Below, one piece after another: positions 1 through 8,178 of a stretch of DNA of 64,000 nucleotides (its first letter is position 1; the number at the start of each line of letters is the position of its first letter). The stretch covers positions 382,855-446,854 of the forward strand of contig NZ_ML133523.1 of the NCBI RefSeq assembly GCF_003985145.1, read 5' to 3'. The notes beneath the pieces are model-generated. The model was not told where the DNA came from. It did no database searches and saw only the letters and a list, made by a program, of their open reading frames with translations. Position numbers and translations under genes: made by a program. The stretch comes from Rhizobium anhuiense (GTDB taxonomy: Bacteria > Pseudomonadota > Alphaproteobacteria > Rhizobiales > Rhizobiaceae).

Positions 1-132
1 TGCAATCCGCTGACGCTGGCGCGCGACCTCGCGATCCTCGTCGAGGGCGGCTACCGGATCACTGGCGTAACGCCGATCGACCAGTTCCTCTGGACCTCGC
101 ATGTCGAGGTGGTGGCGACACTGGAGAAATAG
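1..132 (+). CDS. 23S rRNA (uracil-5-)-methyltransferase, C-terminal fragment
   Basis: Only the last 43 codons lie in the window; the frame is open from base 1. The peptide starts Cys-Asn-Pro and continues with an Ala-Arg-Asp helix, a Gly-Gly-Tyr turn, then Asp-Gln-Phe and a His-Val-Glu near the end. This is the usual C-terminal pattern of the TrmA/RlmD (RumA) SAM-dependent uracil-C5 methyltransferases, in which the Cys just before Asn-Pro is the catalytic nucleophile region and the final Glu helps deprotonation. Which uracil is methylated, and whether the target is rRNA or tRNA, cannot be decided from the tail. The MBL-fold gene starts 2 bases after the stop, so the two are probably co-transcribed. 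Confidence 0.75.
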   Translation, partial: CNPLTLARDLAILVEGGYRITGVTPIDQFLWTSHVEVVATLEK

Positions 133-134
133 GC

Positions 135-1145
135 GTGCCTGTCGGAAAGACCAAAAGGCGCAACCCCTACTATAACGGCCCGGTGTCCGATCATTTCGAC
201 GGCGCGCATTTCTTCAATCCCGACGGCATCGAGCCCCTTGGTTTCCGCGATCTGCTGCGCTGGCAATTCGGCGGTGGCCGTCAGCGTTGGCCGCAATCGG
301 TCCCAAGTCCGTACCCGGCGGCCAAGCCGGTTCCATGCGTGGACGGCGAGGATCTAAGGGTGACCATGGTTGGTCATGCAACACTGCTCGTGCAGGTCGC
401 CGGGCTCAATATCCTCACCGACCCGGTGTGGTCGGAACGCGCAAGTCCCTTCGCTTTTGCTGGGCCCAAGCGCGTCGTCCCACCAGGCATCGCGTTCGAT
501 GATTTGCCGCCAATCGATCTCGTGCTGGTATCGCACAATCACTATGATCATCTCGATATCGCAACGCTCAGGCGGTTGGCTGCGAAGCATCGGCCGCGTG
601 TCGTGACGCCACTCGGCAATGACACGATCATTCGCCGTGCCGTGCCCGATATACAGACGACATCGATGGACTGGGGCGAGCGCATTTCCCACGCCGGAAT
701 AAGCATTGATGCAGAGCCGGCACACCATTGGTCCGCGCGCGGAACCGCCGATCGCCGGATGGCACTCTGGGCGTCGTTCGTTTTGTCGACTCCAGCCGGA
801 AAAATTTATCACGTCGGAGATACGGGCTTTCACCACGGCATCAATTACAAAGCGGCACAGCGGAAACATGGCGGCTTTCGCTTGGCCATTTTACCCTTCG
901 GCGCATATGAGCCGCGCTGGTTCATGAAAGGGCAGCACCAGAATCCGCAGGAGGCGGTGATCGGGATGAAGTTGGCAAATGCGGCCTATGTGGCCGGGCA
1001 TCACTTCGCCACGTTCCAACTGACAAATGAATCGGTCGACGCGCCGGCAAGAGCGTTGCAAGACGCAATGAGCGAGCATGATATTCCCCCGGAACGGTTT
1101 CGGCCGCTCAGGGCCGGCGAAGTATTCAACGTGCCGGCTGCCTGA
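135..1145 (+). CDS. MBL-fold metal-dependent hydrolase (UlaG / NAPE-PLD-like)
   Basis: This is a 336-residue metallo-beta-lactamase-fold protein with a GTG start two bases after the upstream methyltransferase stop. The metal-binding motif His-Asn-His-Tyr-Asp-His sits at about residues 134-139. Further likely ligands are His197/198, the Asp of a Val-Gly-Asp-Thr-Gly motif near 229, and a His-His pair near 289. Length and motif order fit the cytoplasmic hydrolases related to UlaG and N-acyl phosphatidylethanolamine phospholipase D. A phospholipase-type or lactonase-type substrate is possible but cannot be assigned. No signal peptide is visible. Function is confident at fold level only. Confidence 0.8.
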   Translation: MPVGKTKRRNPYYNGPVSDHFDGAHFFNPDGIEPLGFRDLLRWQFGGGRQRWPQSVPSPYPAAKPVPCVDGEDLRVTMVGHATLLVQVAGLNILTDPVWSERASPFAFAGPKRVVPPGIAFDDLPPIDLVLVSHNHYDHLDIATLRRLAAKHRPRVVTPLGNDTIIRRAVPDIQTTSMDWGERISHAGISIDAEPAHHWSARGTADRRMALWASFVLSTPAGKIYHVGDTGFHHGINYKAAQRKHGGFRLAILPFGAYEPRWFMKGQHQNPQEAVIGMKLANAAYVAGHHFATFQLTNESVDAPARALQDAMSEHDIPPERFRPLRAGEVFNVPAA

Positions 1146-1165
1146 GAAACGATGTCAGGCGACGC

Positions 1166-1921
1166 TTAGCGGCGCATGAAGGCTTCGAAGGCCGCCCGGG
1201 CCTCGGCGCTTTTCAGCCGCGCGGAGAAATAGCGGGCCTCTTCGTCAATCCGGGCGATGATCTCGCCACGATCGCCGCGAATAAGATCGCGGGCGATGCG
1301 CAACGCCTCCGGCGGCTTGGCCGCGAGTTTGGCAGCCAGGCCAAGCGTCAGTGAATCGACCTCGCCTGGCTCGACAACCTTCCAGACCAGACCGGCTTGC
1401 CTTGCCTCCTCGGCCGAAAATGCTTCCCCGGCGGCCAGCATGGCGAAGGCGCGCTGATGTCCCATCAGCCGCGGCGCGACGAGGCTGGAACCGGCCTCCG
1501 GCACCAGCGCCAGATCGACGAAGGGCGTGCGGAACTGGCTGCGGCTGGAGGCGACGGTCAGGTCGCAATGGAGATGGATCGTCGTGCCGATGCCTACCGC
1601 CAGACCATCGACGCCGGAAACGACGGGTTTTTCGGCATTCACCAGCGCATAGAGGAAATCGAGGATCTCCTGCTCCAGGCCGCGGCCGCCCATTGCGGCA
1701 GCGAGAAAATCGTTCAGGTCGTTGCCGGCCGAGAAGCAGCCTTCGGTGCCGAGCAAGGCGGTGGCGCGGATGCCGGGATCGGCATTGGCCGCATTCAACG
1801 CATCGGCCATGATGCGGTACATGGGGCGGGTGATGGCGTTCTTCTTTTCCGGCCGGTTGAAGCGGATGGACTGGACGCCGGGATAGGCGGAAGGCTGCTC
1901 GACGATGATGTGGTCGGTCAT
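1166..1921 (-). CDS. Enoyl-CoA hydratase/isomerase (crotonase) family
   Basis: This 251-residue crotonase-fold protein has the oxyanion-hole segment (Phe-Ser-Ala-Gly-Asn-Asp near residue 65) and a second conserved block Val-Gly-Ile-Gly-Thr-Thr near 108. The family hydrates 2-enoyl-CoA or isomerises related acyl-CoAs in beta-oxidation. It starts 9 bases after the stop of the acyl-CoA dehydrogenase on the same strand, so the pair very likely forms an operon carrying out oxidation followed by hydration. One usual catalytic Glu position is occupied by the Pro-Glu-Ala-Gly block near 140. The specific acyl chain is not evident; the pairing also resembles dmdC-dmdD, but that name would be overreach. 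Confidence 0.88.
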   Translation of the reverse strand: MTDHIIVEQPSAYPGVQSIRFNRPEKKNAITRPMYRIMADALNAANADPGIRATALLGTEGCFSAGNDLNDFLAAAMGGRGLEQEILDFLYALVNAEKPVVSGVDGLAVGIGTTIHLHCDLTVASSRSQFRTPFVDLALVPEAGSSLVAPRLMGHQRAFAMLAAGEAFSAEEARQAGLVWKVVEPGEVDSLTLGLAAKLAAKPPEALRIARDLIRGDRGEIIARIDEEARYFSARLKSAEARAAFEAFMRR

Positions 1922-1930
1922 GAGGTCTCC

Positions 1931-3709
1931 TCAGGCAAGCAGGATGCGGGCGGCGGCAAGGCTTGCCGCGCCATTGACGACCCGGTCGCGAAGGGCTGCG
2001 GTCTCGGCGAGCAGGTTTTCGGCAGAGAAGCGGCAGAGCGCGATGCGGCCCTCGCCTGCACCATCGGCGGCCTCGGCGAGAGCGCCCTTGGCGAGGTAAC
2101 CGCCGGTCAGCACGAGGCCGAAGAGGCGCTGATAGGGCGTCGCGCCCGAGAGCGCCTCGGCGGCTCTCTCCTCGGCAAGCGCCTTCATCAGCCAGGCGGT
2201 CGTCTGTTCGAGATCGACGATCGCGGCATCGAGCCTTACGGCAGTCTCGCCGAAACCATCGAGATTGGAGCCGCGGACGCTATCGGCGATCTGCTGAAGT
2301 TCGGCGACGAAGCCCTTCACCTGCTCGCCGCCGGAGAGCGGCAGCTTGCGGGTGACGAGGTCGATCGCCTGGATGCCGTTGGTGCCCTCATAGATCGGGG
2401 CGATGCGGGCATCGCGGAGATACCGCGCCGCGCCTGTCTCCTCGATGAAGCCCATGCCGCCATGCACCTGAATGCCGAGTGAGGCGACGTCGACGCCGGC
2501 ATCGGTCGAAAAGGATTTGGCGATCGGCGTCAGCAAAGCGGCGCGCTCCTGCCAGTGGCGACGATCGTCACTGGCGCGATGGGACATGTCGATCGCGTGA
2601 GCGCAGGCATAGGAGATGGCGCGTGCCCCTTGGGTCAGCGCCTTCATGGTCAGAAGCATGCGGGCGACATCGGGATGGTCGACGATCGGGCTCATGCCGG
2701 CGCTGGTTGAACCCGGCGCCCTGCCCTGGGTGCGTTCCCTGGCATAGGCGACAGCCTTCTGGGTGGCGGCCTCCGAGATCGCCACGCCCTGCATGCCGAC
2801 GGCAAGGCGGGCATTGTTCATCATCGTGAACATGCAGGCCAGTCCCTTGTTCTCCTCGCCGACCAACCATCCGACAGCGCCTTTTTCACTGCCGAATTTT
2901 CCGTCGCCGTAGATCATCGTGCAGGTCGGCGAACCATGGATGCCGAGCTTGTGCTCAAGCGAATGGCAGAAGAGATCGTTGCGGGGCCCAAGCGATCCGT
3001 CGTCGTTGACCAGGAATTTCGGCACCAGGAAGAGCGAGATGCCGCGCGTGCCGGCCGGCGCGTCCGGCAACCGGGCCAGCACCAGATGGATGATGTTGTC
3101 GGCTGCGTCATGTTCGCCCCAGGTGATGAAGATCTTCTGGCCGAACAGACGGTAGCTGCCGTCATCGCGGCGTTCGGCGCGGGCTTTCAGCACGCCGAGA
3201 TCGGAGCCGGCATGCGGCTCGGTCAGGTTCATGGTGCCGGTCCATTCGCCTGACACCATCTTCTCCAGATATTTGTCTTTCAGCGCAGCGCTGCCATGGG
3301 TGCTGACCGCCTCGATGGCGCCCATCGTCAGCGTCGGGGCGAGCGCAAAGGCCATGGAGCCGGAGTTCCACATTTCCAGCGCCGCGACATTCAGCATATG
3401 CGGCAGCGCCTGGCCGCCAAACGCCTCGGGGGCGGTCAGTCCGTTCCAGCCGCCGGCGATCCAATTGCGATAGAGATCGCGCCAGCCATCCGGCAGCCGG
3501 ACTTCGCCGCCCTCCAGACGGGCGCCCTGGCGGTCTCCGATGTCGGCGAGAGGCGCCACTTCCTCTGTGGCAAAACGTCCCGCCTCGGCCAGGATGGCGT
3601 CGACGAGATCCTCGCCGAGATCACCGAGCAGCCCTTGTGACATCGCCTCGCCCATGCCCGCTACGTGCTTCAACGTGAACGCGATTTCCTCGACGGGCGC
3701 CTTGTACAT
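1931..3709 (-). CDS. Acyl-CoA dehydrogenase with extended C-terminal domain
   Basis: This is a 592-residue FAD flavoprotein of the long acyl-CoA dehydrogenase subfamily, which has an additional C-terminal domain (typical length about 590-600). The N-terminus (Met-Tyr-Lys-Ala-Pro) is typical of that group. Visible blocks include the FAD/substrate signature around Met-Asn-Leu-Thr-Glu-Pro near 160, a flavin-binding Ile-Thr-Trp-Gly-Glu near 195, and a Gln-Val-His-Gly-Gly-Met-Gly-Phe block with the nearby Tyr-Glu-Gly-Thr-Asn catalytic-loop motif around 415-440. It oxidises acyl-CoA to enoyl-CoA, passing electrons to ETF. The crotonase gene follows 9 bases downstream. An inverted repeat 67 bases upstream of the start could be its operator. 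Confidence 0.92.
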   Translation of the reverse strand: MYKAPVEEIAFTLKHVAGMGEAMSQGLLGDLGEDLVDAILAEAGRFATEEVAPLADIGDRQGARLEGGEVRLPDGWRDLYRNWIAGGWNGLTAPEAFGGQALPHMLNVAALEMWNSGSMAFALAPTLTMGAIEAVSTHGSAALKDKYLEKMVSGEWTGTMNLTEPHAGSDLGVLKARAERRDDGSYRLFGQKIFITWGEHDAADNIIHLVLARLPDAPAGTRGISLFLVPKFLVNDDGSLGPRNDLFCHSLEHKLGIHGSPTCTMIYGDGKFGSEKGAVGWLVGEENKGLACMFTMMNNARLAVGMQGVAISEAATQKAVAYARERTQGRAPGSTSAGMSPIVDHPDVARMLLTMKALTQGARAISYACAHAIDMSHRASDDRRHWQERAALLTPIAKSFSTDAGVDVASLGIQVHGGMGFIEETGAARYLRDARIAPIYEGTNGIQAIDLVTRKLPLSGGEQVKGFVAELQQIADSVRGSNLDGFGETAVRLDAAIVDLEQTTAWLMKALAEERAAEALSGATPYQRLFGLVLTGGYLAKGALAEAADGAGEGRIALCRFSAENLLAETAALRDRVVNGAASLAAARILLA

Positions 3710-3775
3710 GCTCTTTTCCTCCGCAGACGGCCTCGCACCCCAGCAAAGCCCCTCCGAGGCAAGGGCTAATTGATT

Positions 3776-3791
3776 TTTACGTAAACGTCAA
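3776..3791. promoter_or_regulatory. Dyad operator candidate upstream of the acyl-CoA dehydrogenase
   Basis: The 16-base site TTTACGTAAACGTCAA is a near-perfect inverted repeat: TTTACGT and TTGACGT arms around AA, with one mismatch. It lies in the 211-base gap between the divergent acyl-CoA dehydrogenase and ZntB-like genes. Sites of the type TTTACGTnnACGTAAA are known for MerR-family regulators of branched-chain acyl-CoA catabolism (LiuR), so a similar regulator is plausible. No regulator gene is adjacent. Confidence 0.45.
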
Positions 3792-3920
3792 TTTCGATTT
3801 CTTTGGCTGCCATGTGATAGTTTGCCTGAACATGGCGCTTGGCTCTTGCACCCTTGCGCAAATGAACGTCATGAAGACACTTTAAAGAACGATATCGCCT
3901 TCGCAAAGGATCGGCGACCA

Positions 3921-4916
3921 ATGGATACATTGCCCGTCACCATACCCGGTTTCGTCTGGGCCTATCGTTTCTCGCCCGACCAAAAGACCGCGGTGCGACT
4001 GAACAATAGTGCGACGGTGGCGGAACTGACCGCCGACAACTGTTTCTACTGGCTGCACCTCAACCTTGTCGACGCCCGGGTGCCGGCCTTGCTCGAAACC
4101 CTGGACGGGCTGACGGAGGATGCGAAATCGGCGCTGACGACGCGGGATACGCATGCGGCCATCACCGTCGACGAGCAGATGCTCTATGGCACGCTCGTCG
4201 ATTGCCAGCGCGATTTCGCCCAGGACACCAACAATCTCGGCTGGCTGCATTTCGCCATGTCCGATCGCTTCATCATCACCACGCGGCTGCAGCCGCTGCG
4301 CAGCGTCGAACGGGCGCGGGCGCTGATCGAGAAGAACCCGGGCAAATTTTCGCGGCCGGTCGATCTGTTCGAACTGCTGGTGATCGAATTCCAGCGCACG
4401 CTGATTACGATCGTCATCGAACTCACCGAAGAGCTGAACCAGATCGAGGATATCGTCTACGACAACGCGCCGCGCGACGAACGCCGGCGCTTAGCGCCGG
4501 TGCGGCGAACCGTGGTCAGGCTGCATCGGCATCTGCGCACAGTGCTGGCGCTGATGCGCCGTGCGGCGGCGGCCGACGACGACGAGATGCCCTTCGGCTT
4601 CGACGATGTGGCGCGGCGCCTGACCAGCCGGCTGGAAACGGTCGACCACGATATCTATGCGCTGCAGGACCGGGCGCGCCTGCTGCACGAAGAAATCGAT
4701 TCGAAGCAATCCTCCGAAACCAATCGCCACCTCTATCTGCTGTCGATCATGACGGCCTTCCTGCTGCCGCCGACCCTGGTGACCGGTTTCTTCGGCATGA
4801 ACACCGCCAACCTGCCCTTCGCCGTCGGCGACTACGGCACCGAATACGCCGTCGCCCTCATTGTCGCGTCTATTGCTTTTGCCTGGTGGCTGCTGCGGCG
4901 GGTGGATATTCTTTGA
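3921..4916 (+). CDS. ZntB/CorA-family divalent cation transporter
   Basis: This is a 331-residue membrane protein of the CorA superfamily. A long, charged cytoplasmic N-terminal domain with predicted coiled helices is followed by two C-terminal transmembrane helices (about residues 267-290 and 303-325). The Gly-Met-Asn signature is present in a Gly-Phe-Phe-Gly-Met-Asn-Thr context, where ZntB-type proteins keep GMN but differ from CorA after it. I start at the ATG with AAAGGATCGG about 7-16 bases upstream; the frame is open further upstream, but without a convincing ribosome site. Zn2+ export or uptake of another divalent cation is inferred from the family. A second, more CorA-like gene lies near 52-53 kb. 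Confidence 0.85.
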   Translation: MDTLPVTIPGFVWAYRFSPDQKTAVRLNNSATVAELTADNCFYWLHLNLVDARVPALLETLDGLTEDAKSALTTRDTHAAITVDEQMLYGTLVDCQRDFAQDTNNLGWLHFAMSDRFIITTRLQPLRSVERARALIEKNPGKFSRPVDLFELLVIEFQRTLITIVIELTEELNQIEDIVYDNAPRDERRRLAPVRRTVVRLHRHLRTVLALMRRAAAADDDEMPFGFDDVARRLTSRLETVDHDIYALQDRARLLHEEIDSKQSSETNRHLYLLSIMTAFLLPPTLVTGFFGMNTANLPFAVGDYGTEYAVALIVASIAFAWWLLRRVDIL

Positions 4917-5006
4917 GGCGGAAGCGTTTGGCGTAACTGGCGGGGGCAGCTTCGGTTCGCTCCTATCCATCACACGTCGCGGAACTTGCCACAGAGTTCG
5001 CCCCAC

Positions 5007-5099
5007 CCTCCGTCATCCTCGGGCCTCACCCGAGGATCCATGTGGGCCTCCATCAGCAGCGGGCATGGATCCTCGGCTCAAGGCCGAGGATGACGGAGG
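5007..5099. repeat. Palindromic intergenic repeat element
   Basis: Two 16-base arms, CCTCCGTCATCCTCGG at the left and its exact reverse complement at the right, enclose a second inverted pair (CGAGGATCCATG and CATGGATCCTCG). The whole element would fold into a long, branched hairpin. It lies alone in the 298-base gap between the ZntB-like gene and the convergent BA14K gene. Short elements with paired palindromes (RIME-type) are known from rhizobial genomes; whether this one belongs to a named family needs a genome search. It may also end transcription from both sides. Confidence 0.75.
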
Positions 5100-5214
5100 A
5101 TGGGGGAACGCTCCAGCCAAACTCGCCGCCGATGCAGCGAATGGCGCGGTGGTACGACTACCACATCACACCGCATTGACACGGAGCGATCGAAAGCGCG
5201 GCGCGCTTCCTGCC

Positions 5215-5685
5215 TCAATACGGCGAATAGCACTGCTGGCGCGGGCCGTTATAGGGCTGGAACGTATTGTCGTAGGCGCGATAGGACCGGTAGCGGTTGG
5301 CGCACCAGGCGACATGGCTTGAACCCATGCGGGGCGCGGGCTCGACGTAACGCGGCTGGGCGACGATGGCGCCGCCGATGACTGCGCCGGCGCCGAAGGC
5401 GGCGAGCGGATACCAGTAGCCGTTATAATGGCGATAGCCCGGGCGATAATAGGAATATCCGCGATAGCCGCCGTAGTAGCCGGGCCGGTAATAGGCGCCG
5501 GGGCGATAGCCGGGCCGGTAATAATCGCGGCGATAATAACGGCGGTACTGGACGTCCTCGACCGCCGAGGATTTCTCCACCTGCGGAGCGGTCGGCATCT
5601 GGATGGCCTGCGACGGCGCAAAGCCCGTCAGAACGACGGCGGCGGCCAGAACTGCGGTTGCGATGTTGTTTCTTAGCCCGATCAT
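5215..5685 (-). CDS. BA14K family secreted protein
   Basis: This is a 156-residue protein with a signal peptide (hydrophobic run at residues 8-25 ending near Pro-Ser-Gln-Ala). A Tyr/Arg/Pro-rich middle with repeated Tyr-Tyr-Arg-Pro-Gly units follows, then a short hydrophobic Gly/Ala segment. The C-terminal domain has the BA14K pattern: His-Val-Ala-Trp-Cys, Arg-Tyr-Arg-Ser-Tyr, then Asp-Asn-Thr-Phe and a terminal Cys. BA14K proteins are exported or outer-membrane-associated; in Brucella the founder is an immunoreactive protein with reported lectin-like properties. The start is the ATG preceded by GGGAGA at the right spacing; a longer frame upstream lacks this and would place residues before the signal peptide. 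Confidence 0.85.
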   Translation of the reverse strand: MIGLRNNIATAVLAAAVVLTGFAPSQAIQMPTAPQVEKSSAVEDVQYRRYYRRDYYRPGYRPGAYYRPGYYGGYRGYSYYRPGYRHYNGYWYPLAAFGAGAVIGGAIVAQPRYVEPAPRMGSSHVAWCANRYRSYRAYDNTFQPYNGPRQQCYSPY

Positions 5686-5832
5686 TGTTTTCTCCCATTC
5701 AACAGCGAGCACCGCCTGCCCAGCAACGCTTTCGCGCCTGAATGGTTCCAAAAGCCGCCGGGACCGGCAGCTTTCCTTTTAGAGAATCCGAACTGAACCG
5801 GAGATTAACCGCCCGGCTCAGCCAGTGTGCGT

Positions 5833-7077
5833 TCAGGCAACGGCCGAGATTTTCGCCTGGTCGCCCTGCAGACGGTTCACCATGAAGTTCGAATACCATT
5901 CGAGGAACTGCATGACGCCGCCTTCATGCAGGGACGAATAGGGGCCGGGCTCATAGGCGGGCGAGTGAATGCCGAAGGCGTTTTCCTCGACGATCCGGCG
6001 ATCCTGGTCGTTGGTCTCGGTCCAGACGTGGGTCAGTTCCTCGAGATTGTAATCCACGCCTTCGACGGCGTCCTTGTGGACGAGCCACTTGGTCGTCACC
6101 GCTGTCTCGTTGGCGCTGAGCGGCAGCACGCGGAAGGAGATGGCGTGGTCACCGAGCAGGTGGTTCCAGGTCGTCGGGTAGTGGAAGAGCAGCATGGTGC
6201 CGATATGGCTGATCGAGATATCGTCGGCGAGCGGGCGCTTGACGGCGCGCTTGCCCGACATGGTGTAGCTTTCGGCATCTTCGATCAGCGGCATGCGGGC
6301 GGTGCGGAACTGGCCGTCCGGCGAAATCTGGAACTTGCTCGGCAGGCCGGCAGCCTCGCAGCGCGCCCAATGGCCGGCGATCTCCGGATCGTCGGCGCCG
6401 CCATCCGTGCCGGTGACACTCGGGGCTTCGGGATAGGTGCGGCAGAGTTCGGGATGATTGGCGGCGCAGTGATAGCACTCGCGGTTGTTTTCCCAGACGA
6501 GCTTCCAGTTGCCCTTCTCGATGATCGTGCTCTGGAAGGCGACCTTGCTCTCGCTGATCCGGTGCGGCGCGACATAGGGTTCGATCTTGTCGCGCACCGG
6601 CTGGAAATCAGGGGCGGTGTTGGCAAGGCAGATGAAGACATAGCCTGCGACGACCTCGCAATGGACGGGTTTCAGATTGAAGCCGGTCTTGTCGAAATCA
6701 TCGCCCATGTGGCGGGCGAAGGCGAGCTTGCCTTCGAGATCATAGGTCCACTGATGGTAGGGGCAGACGAGCCGCACGGAGGAGCCGTGCTCCTTGGTGC
6801 AGACGCGCGAGCCACGATGGCGACAGCTGTTGTGGAAGGCGCGGATGACATTGTCTTTGCCGCGGACGATGACGACGGGATAGCTGCCGATCTGGACGGT
6901 GAAATAGGCGCCCGGCTTCGGCAGTTCGCAATCATGGCCGATGAACAGCCAGTCGCGATAATAGATCATCTCCATGTCGAGCTGGAAATAATCCTCGTCT
7001 ATGTAGAACGGCTGTTCGAGGCTGAAGCCCTCACGGCGGCTCTTGAGCTGACGCAAAACGTTGCTGCGAATATCCAT
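5833..7077 (-). CDS. Rieske aromatic-ring-hydroxylating-type oxygenase, alpha subunit (GbcA-like)
   Basis: This is a roughly 414-residue Rieske non-haem iron oxygenase. The Rieske cluster motif is Cys-Arg-His followed by Cys-Pro-Tyr-His (near residues 86-108). The catalytic domain shows Asn-Arg-Glu-Cys-Tyr-His-Cys-Ala-Ala-Asn-His-Pro-Glu-Leu, which carries the bridging and iron-binding residues. Overall length and this block match the GbcA (glycine betaine monooxygenase) branch rather than classical ring dioxygenases. No reductase partner is adjacent, so electrons must come from a protein encoded elsewhere. The chosen ATG has GAGG eight bases upstream; an ATG two codons earlier and a longer frame reaching 7167 are alternatives. 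Substrate assignment to betaine or stachydrine is inference. Confidence 0.85.
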   Translation of the reverse strand: MDIRSNVLRQLKSRREGFSLEQPFYIDEDYFQLDMEMIYYRDWLFIGHDCELPKPGAYFTVQIGSYPVVIVRGKDNVIRAFHNSCRHRGSRVCTKEHGSSVRLVCPYHQWTYDLEGKLAFARHMGDDFDKTGFNLKPVHCEVVAGYVFICLANTAPDFQPVRDKIEPYVAPHRISESKVAFQSTIIEKGNWKLVWENNRECYHCAANHPELCRTYPEAPSVTGTDGGADDPEIAGHWARCEAAGLPSKFQISPDGQFRTARMPLIEDAESYTMSGKRAVKRPLADDISISHIGTMLLFHYPTTWNHLLGDHAISFRVLPLSANETAVTTKWLVHKDAVEGVDYNLEELTHVWTETNDQDRRIVEENAFGIHSPAYEPGPYSSLHEGGVMQFLEWYSNFMVNRLQGDQAKISAVA

Positions 7078-7507
7078 CTTCATGTCCTCGTGCACCCGGT
7101 TGCCACCCTCGAACAGAGGGCTGGCGGAAGCGCGCCCGCTTCCTTCTCCTTCGGGAGAATTGTTCATGGCGCCATTTAATCACCGAGCATGGTTGCCGCT
7201 TGGTTGTAATGCGACATCGGCTTCGAAATTGACGACAGGATGCGGCAAGGCTTGAAGCGGCTCATCCCGGTCGATCACATCGTCCGACTCTCATTGTCCG
7301 ACTCTCCGGGCAATTATCCTCAATTGCGACATGGCGTAAAGAGCCGTCACGCAAGAGGTCGGCTGCCTGACATCGATCGCCGTCGCGTTTGCGACATCTG
7401 CCGGCGCCTGCCGGTCAGCCGGCCGGCCACCGGGTCATTTTTAACATCGCCTTAAGCATACCGTCCTATCCTTCTAACGATTACCGACCGACCGAAGAAC
7501 GCGAACC
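7078..7507. other. Intergenic region, divergent promoters
   Basis: This 430-base gap lies between the divergent Rieske oxygenase gene and the unknown gene that follows. I see no coding frame with good codon use and no long hairpin. The part near 7435-7490 is more AT-rich (TTTTTAACATCGCC, then CTTCTAACGATTACC) and probably holds the promoter of the downstream gene. If the Rieske gene uses the upstream in-frame start, its 5' end covers up to 7167. Confidence 0.4.
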
Positions 7508-8116
7508 ATGGCCAAACTCCGTTATTTCGACGCGAAAGATGCGAGCAGATCGCAGGAGCCGCAGCTGATTGCCGCGCATTCCGAATTCCTGCGCACCGGC
7601 CGCATCCCCCGCGACCGGCGCCACTGGCTGGCAGAGGAAAAGCGCTATCTCACCCATGATGAGGTCGCCGCAAAGACCGCGCGCAAGCTGCAGGTGGCCG
7701 GCGAGAAGACGCATCAGCACATCAACGGCTTTCACCACTCGATCCAGTTTCCGAAGATGATCTTCCACCGGACGCTGGAGGACAGCCCGCATCTCGGCTA
7801 TTGCCACGTCACCGCCTCGCGGACGAAATTCGCCCATTACGAGGACGTGAGCTGGGCTTTCTACATCGCCAATTTCTATTCCGACATCGGCGAGAACGAC
7901 AATTTCTTCGAGCGCATCGATGTCGGCTATTCCCGCATGTATTTCGCCGTCGCCATCAAACCGGGCGAGAACTCCACGGAAAAGATGACCATCGACCGGT
8001 CGGTGCGCGGCAACGGCTTGCTCTTCCGCACCCATGATCCGCAGGCAGCGATCCGCAACATCCTCCTGCTCGGCGCCCGCAACGAACAGCTGCGCGAAAT
8101 CATCCGGCAGCTATAA
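7508..8116 (+). CDS. Conserved hypothetical protein (DUF6656-like)
   Basis: I do not recognise a function. The product is a 202-residue soluble protein with no signal peptide or membrane segment. It is rich in aromatic residues and His, with a His-Gln-His-Ile-Asn-Gly-Phe-His-His cluster near residues 70-80, and a C-terminal helix ending in Arg-Glu-Ile-Ile-Arg-Gln-Leu. I recall similar rhizobial proteins labelled DUF6656, but cannot confirm this here. Codon use matches the neighbouring genes, which argues for a real gene. It precedes the TsaC/Sua5 gene by 62 bases on the same strand. Confidence 0.7.
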   Translation: MAKLRYFDAKDASRSQEPQLIAAHSEFLRTGRIPRDRRHWLAEEKRYLTHDEVAAKTARKLQVAGEKTHQHINGFHHSIQFPKMIFHRTLEDSPHLGYCHVTASRTKFAHYEDVSWAFYIANFYSDIGENDNFFERIDVGYSRMYFAVAIKPGENSTEKMTIDRSVRGNGLLFRTHDPQAAIRNILLLGARNEQLREIIRQL

Positions 8117-8178
8117 GGCGATTGATCGCCGCCGACGGAAAGCCTAATGACTGCCGGGGCTAATTTATCGGGCAGGAC

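Noticed and set aside
5827..7179. Open frame opposite the Rieske oxygenase
   Set aside because: The Rieske and iron-site motifs are intact on the minus strand, and the plus frame has no family features.
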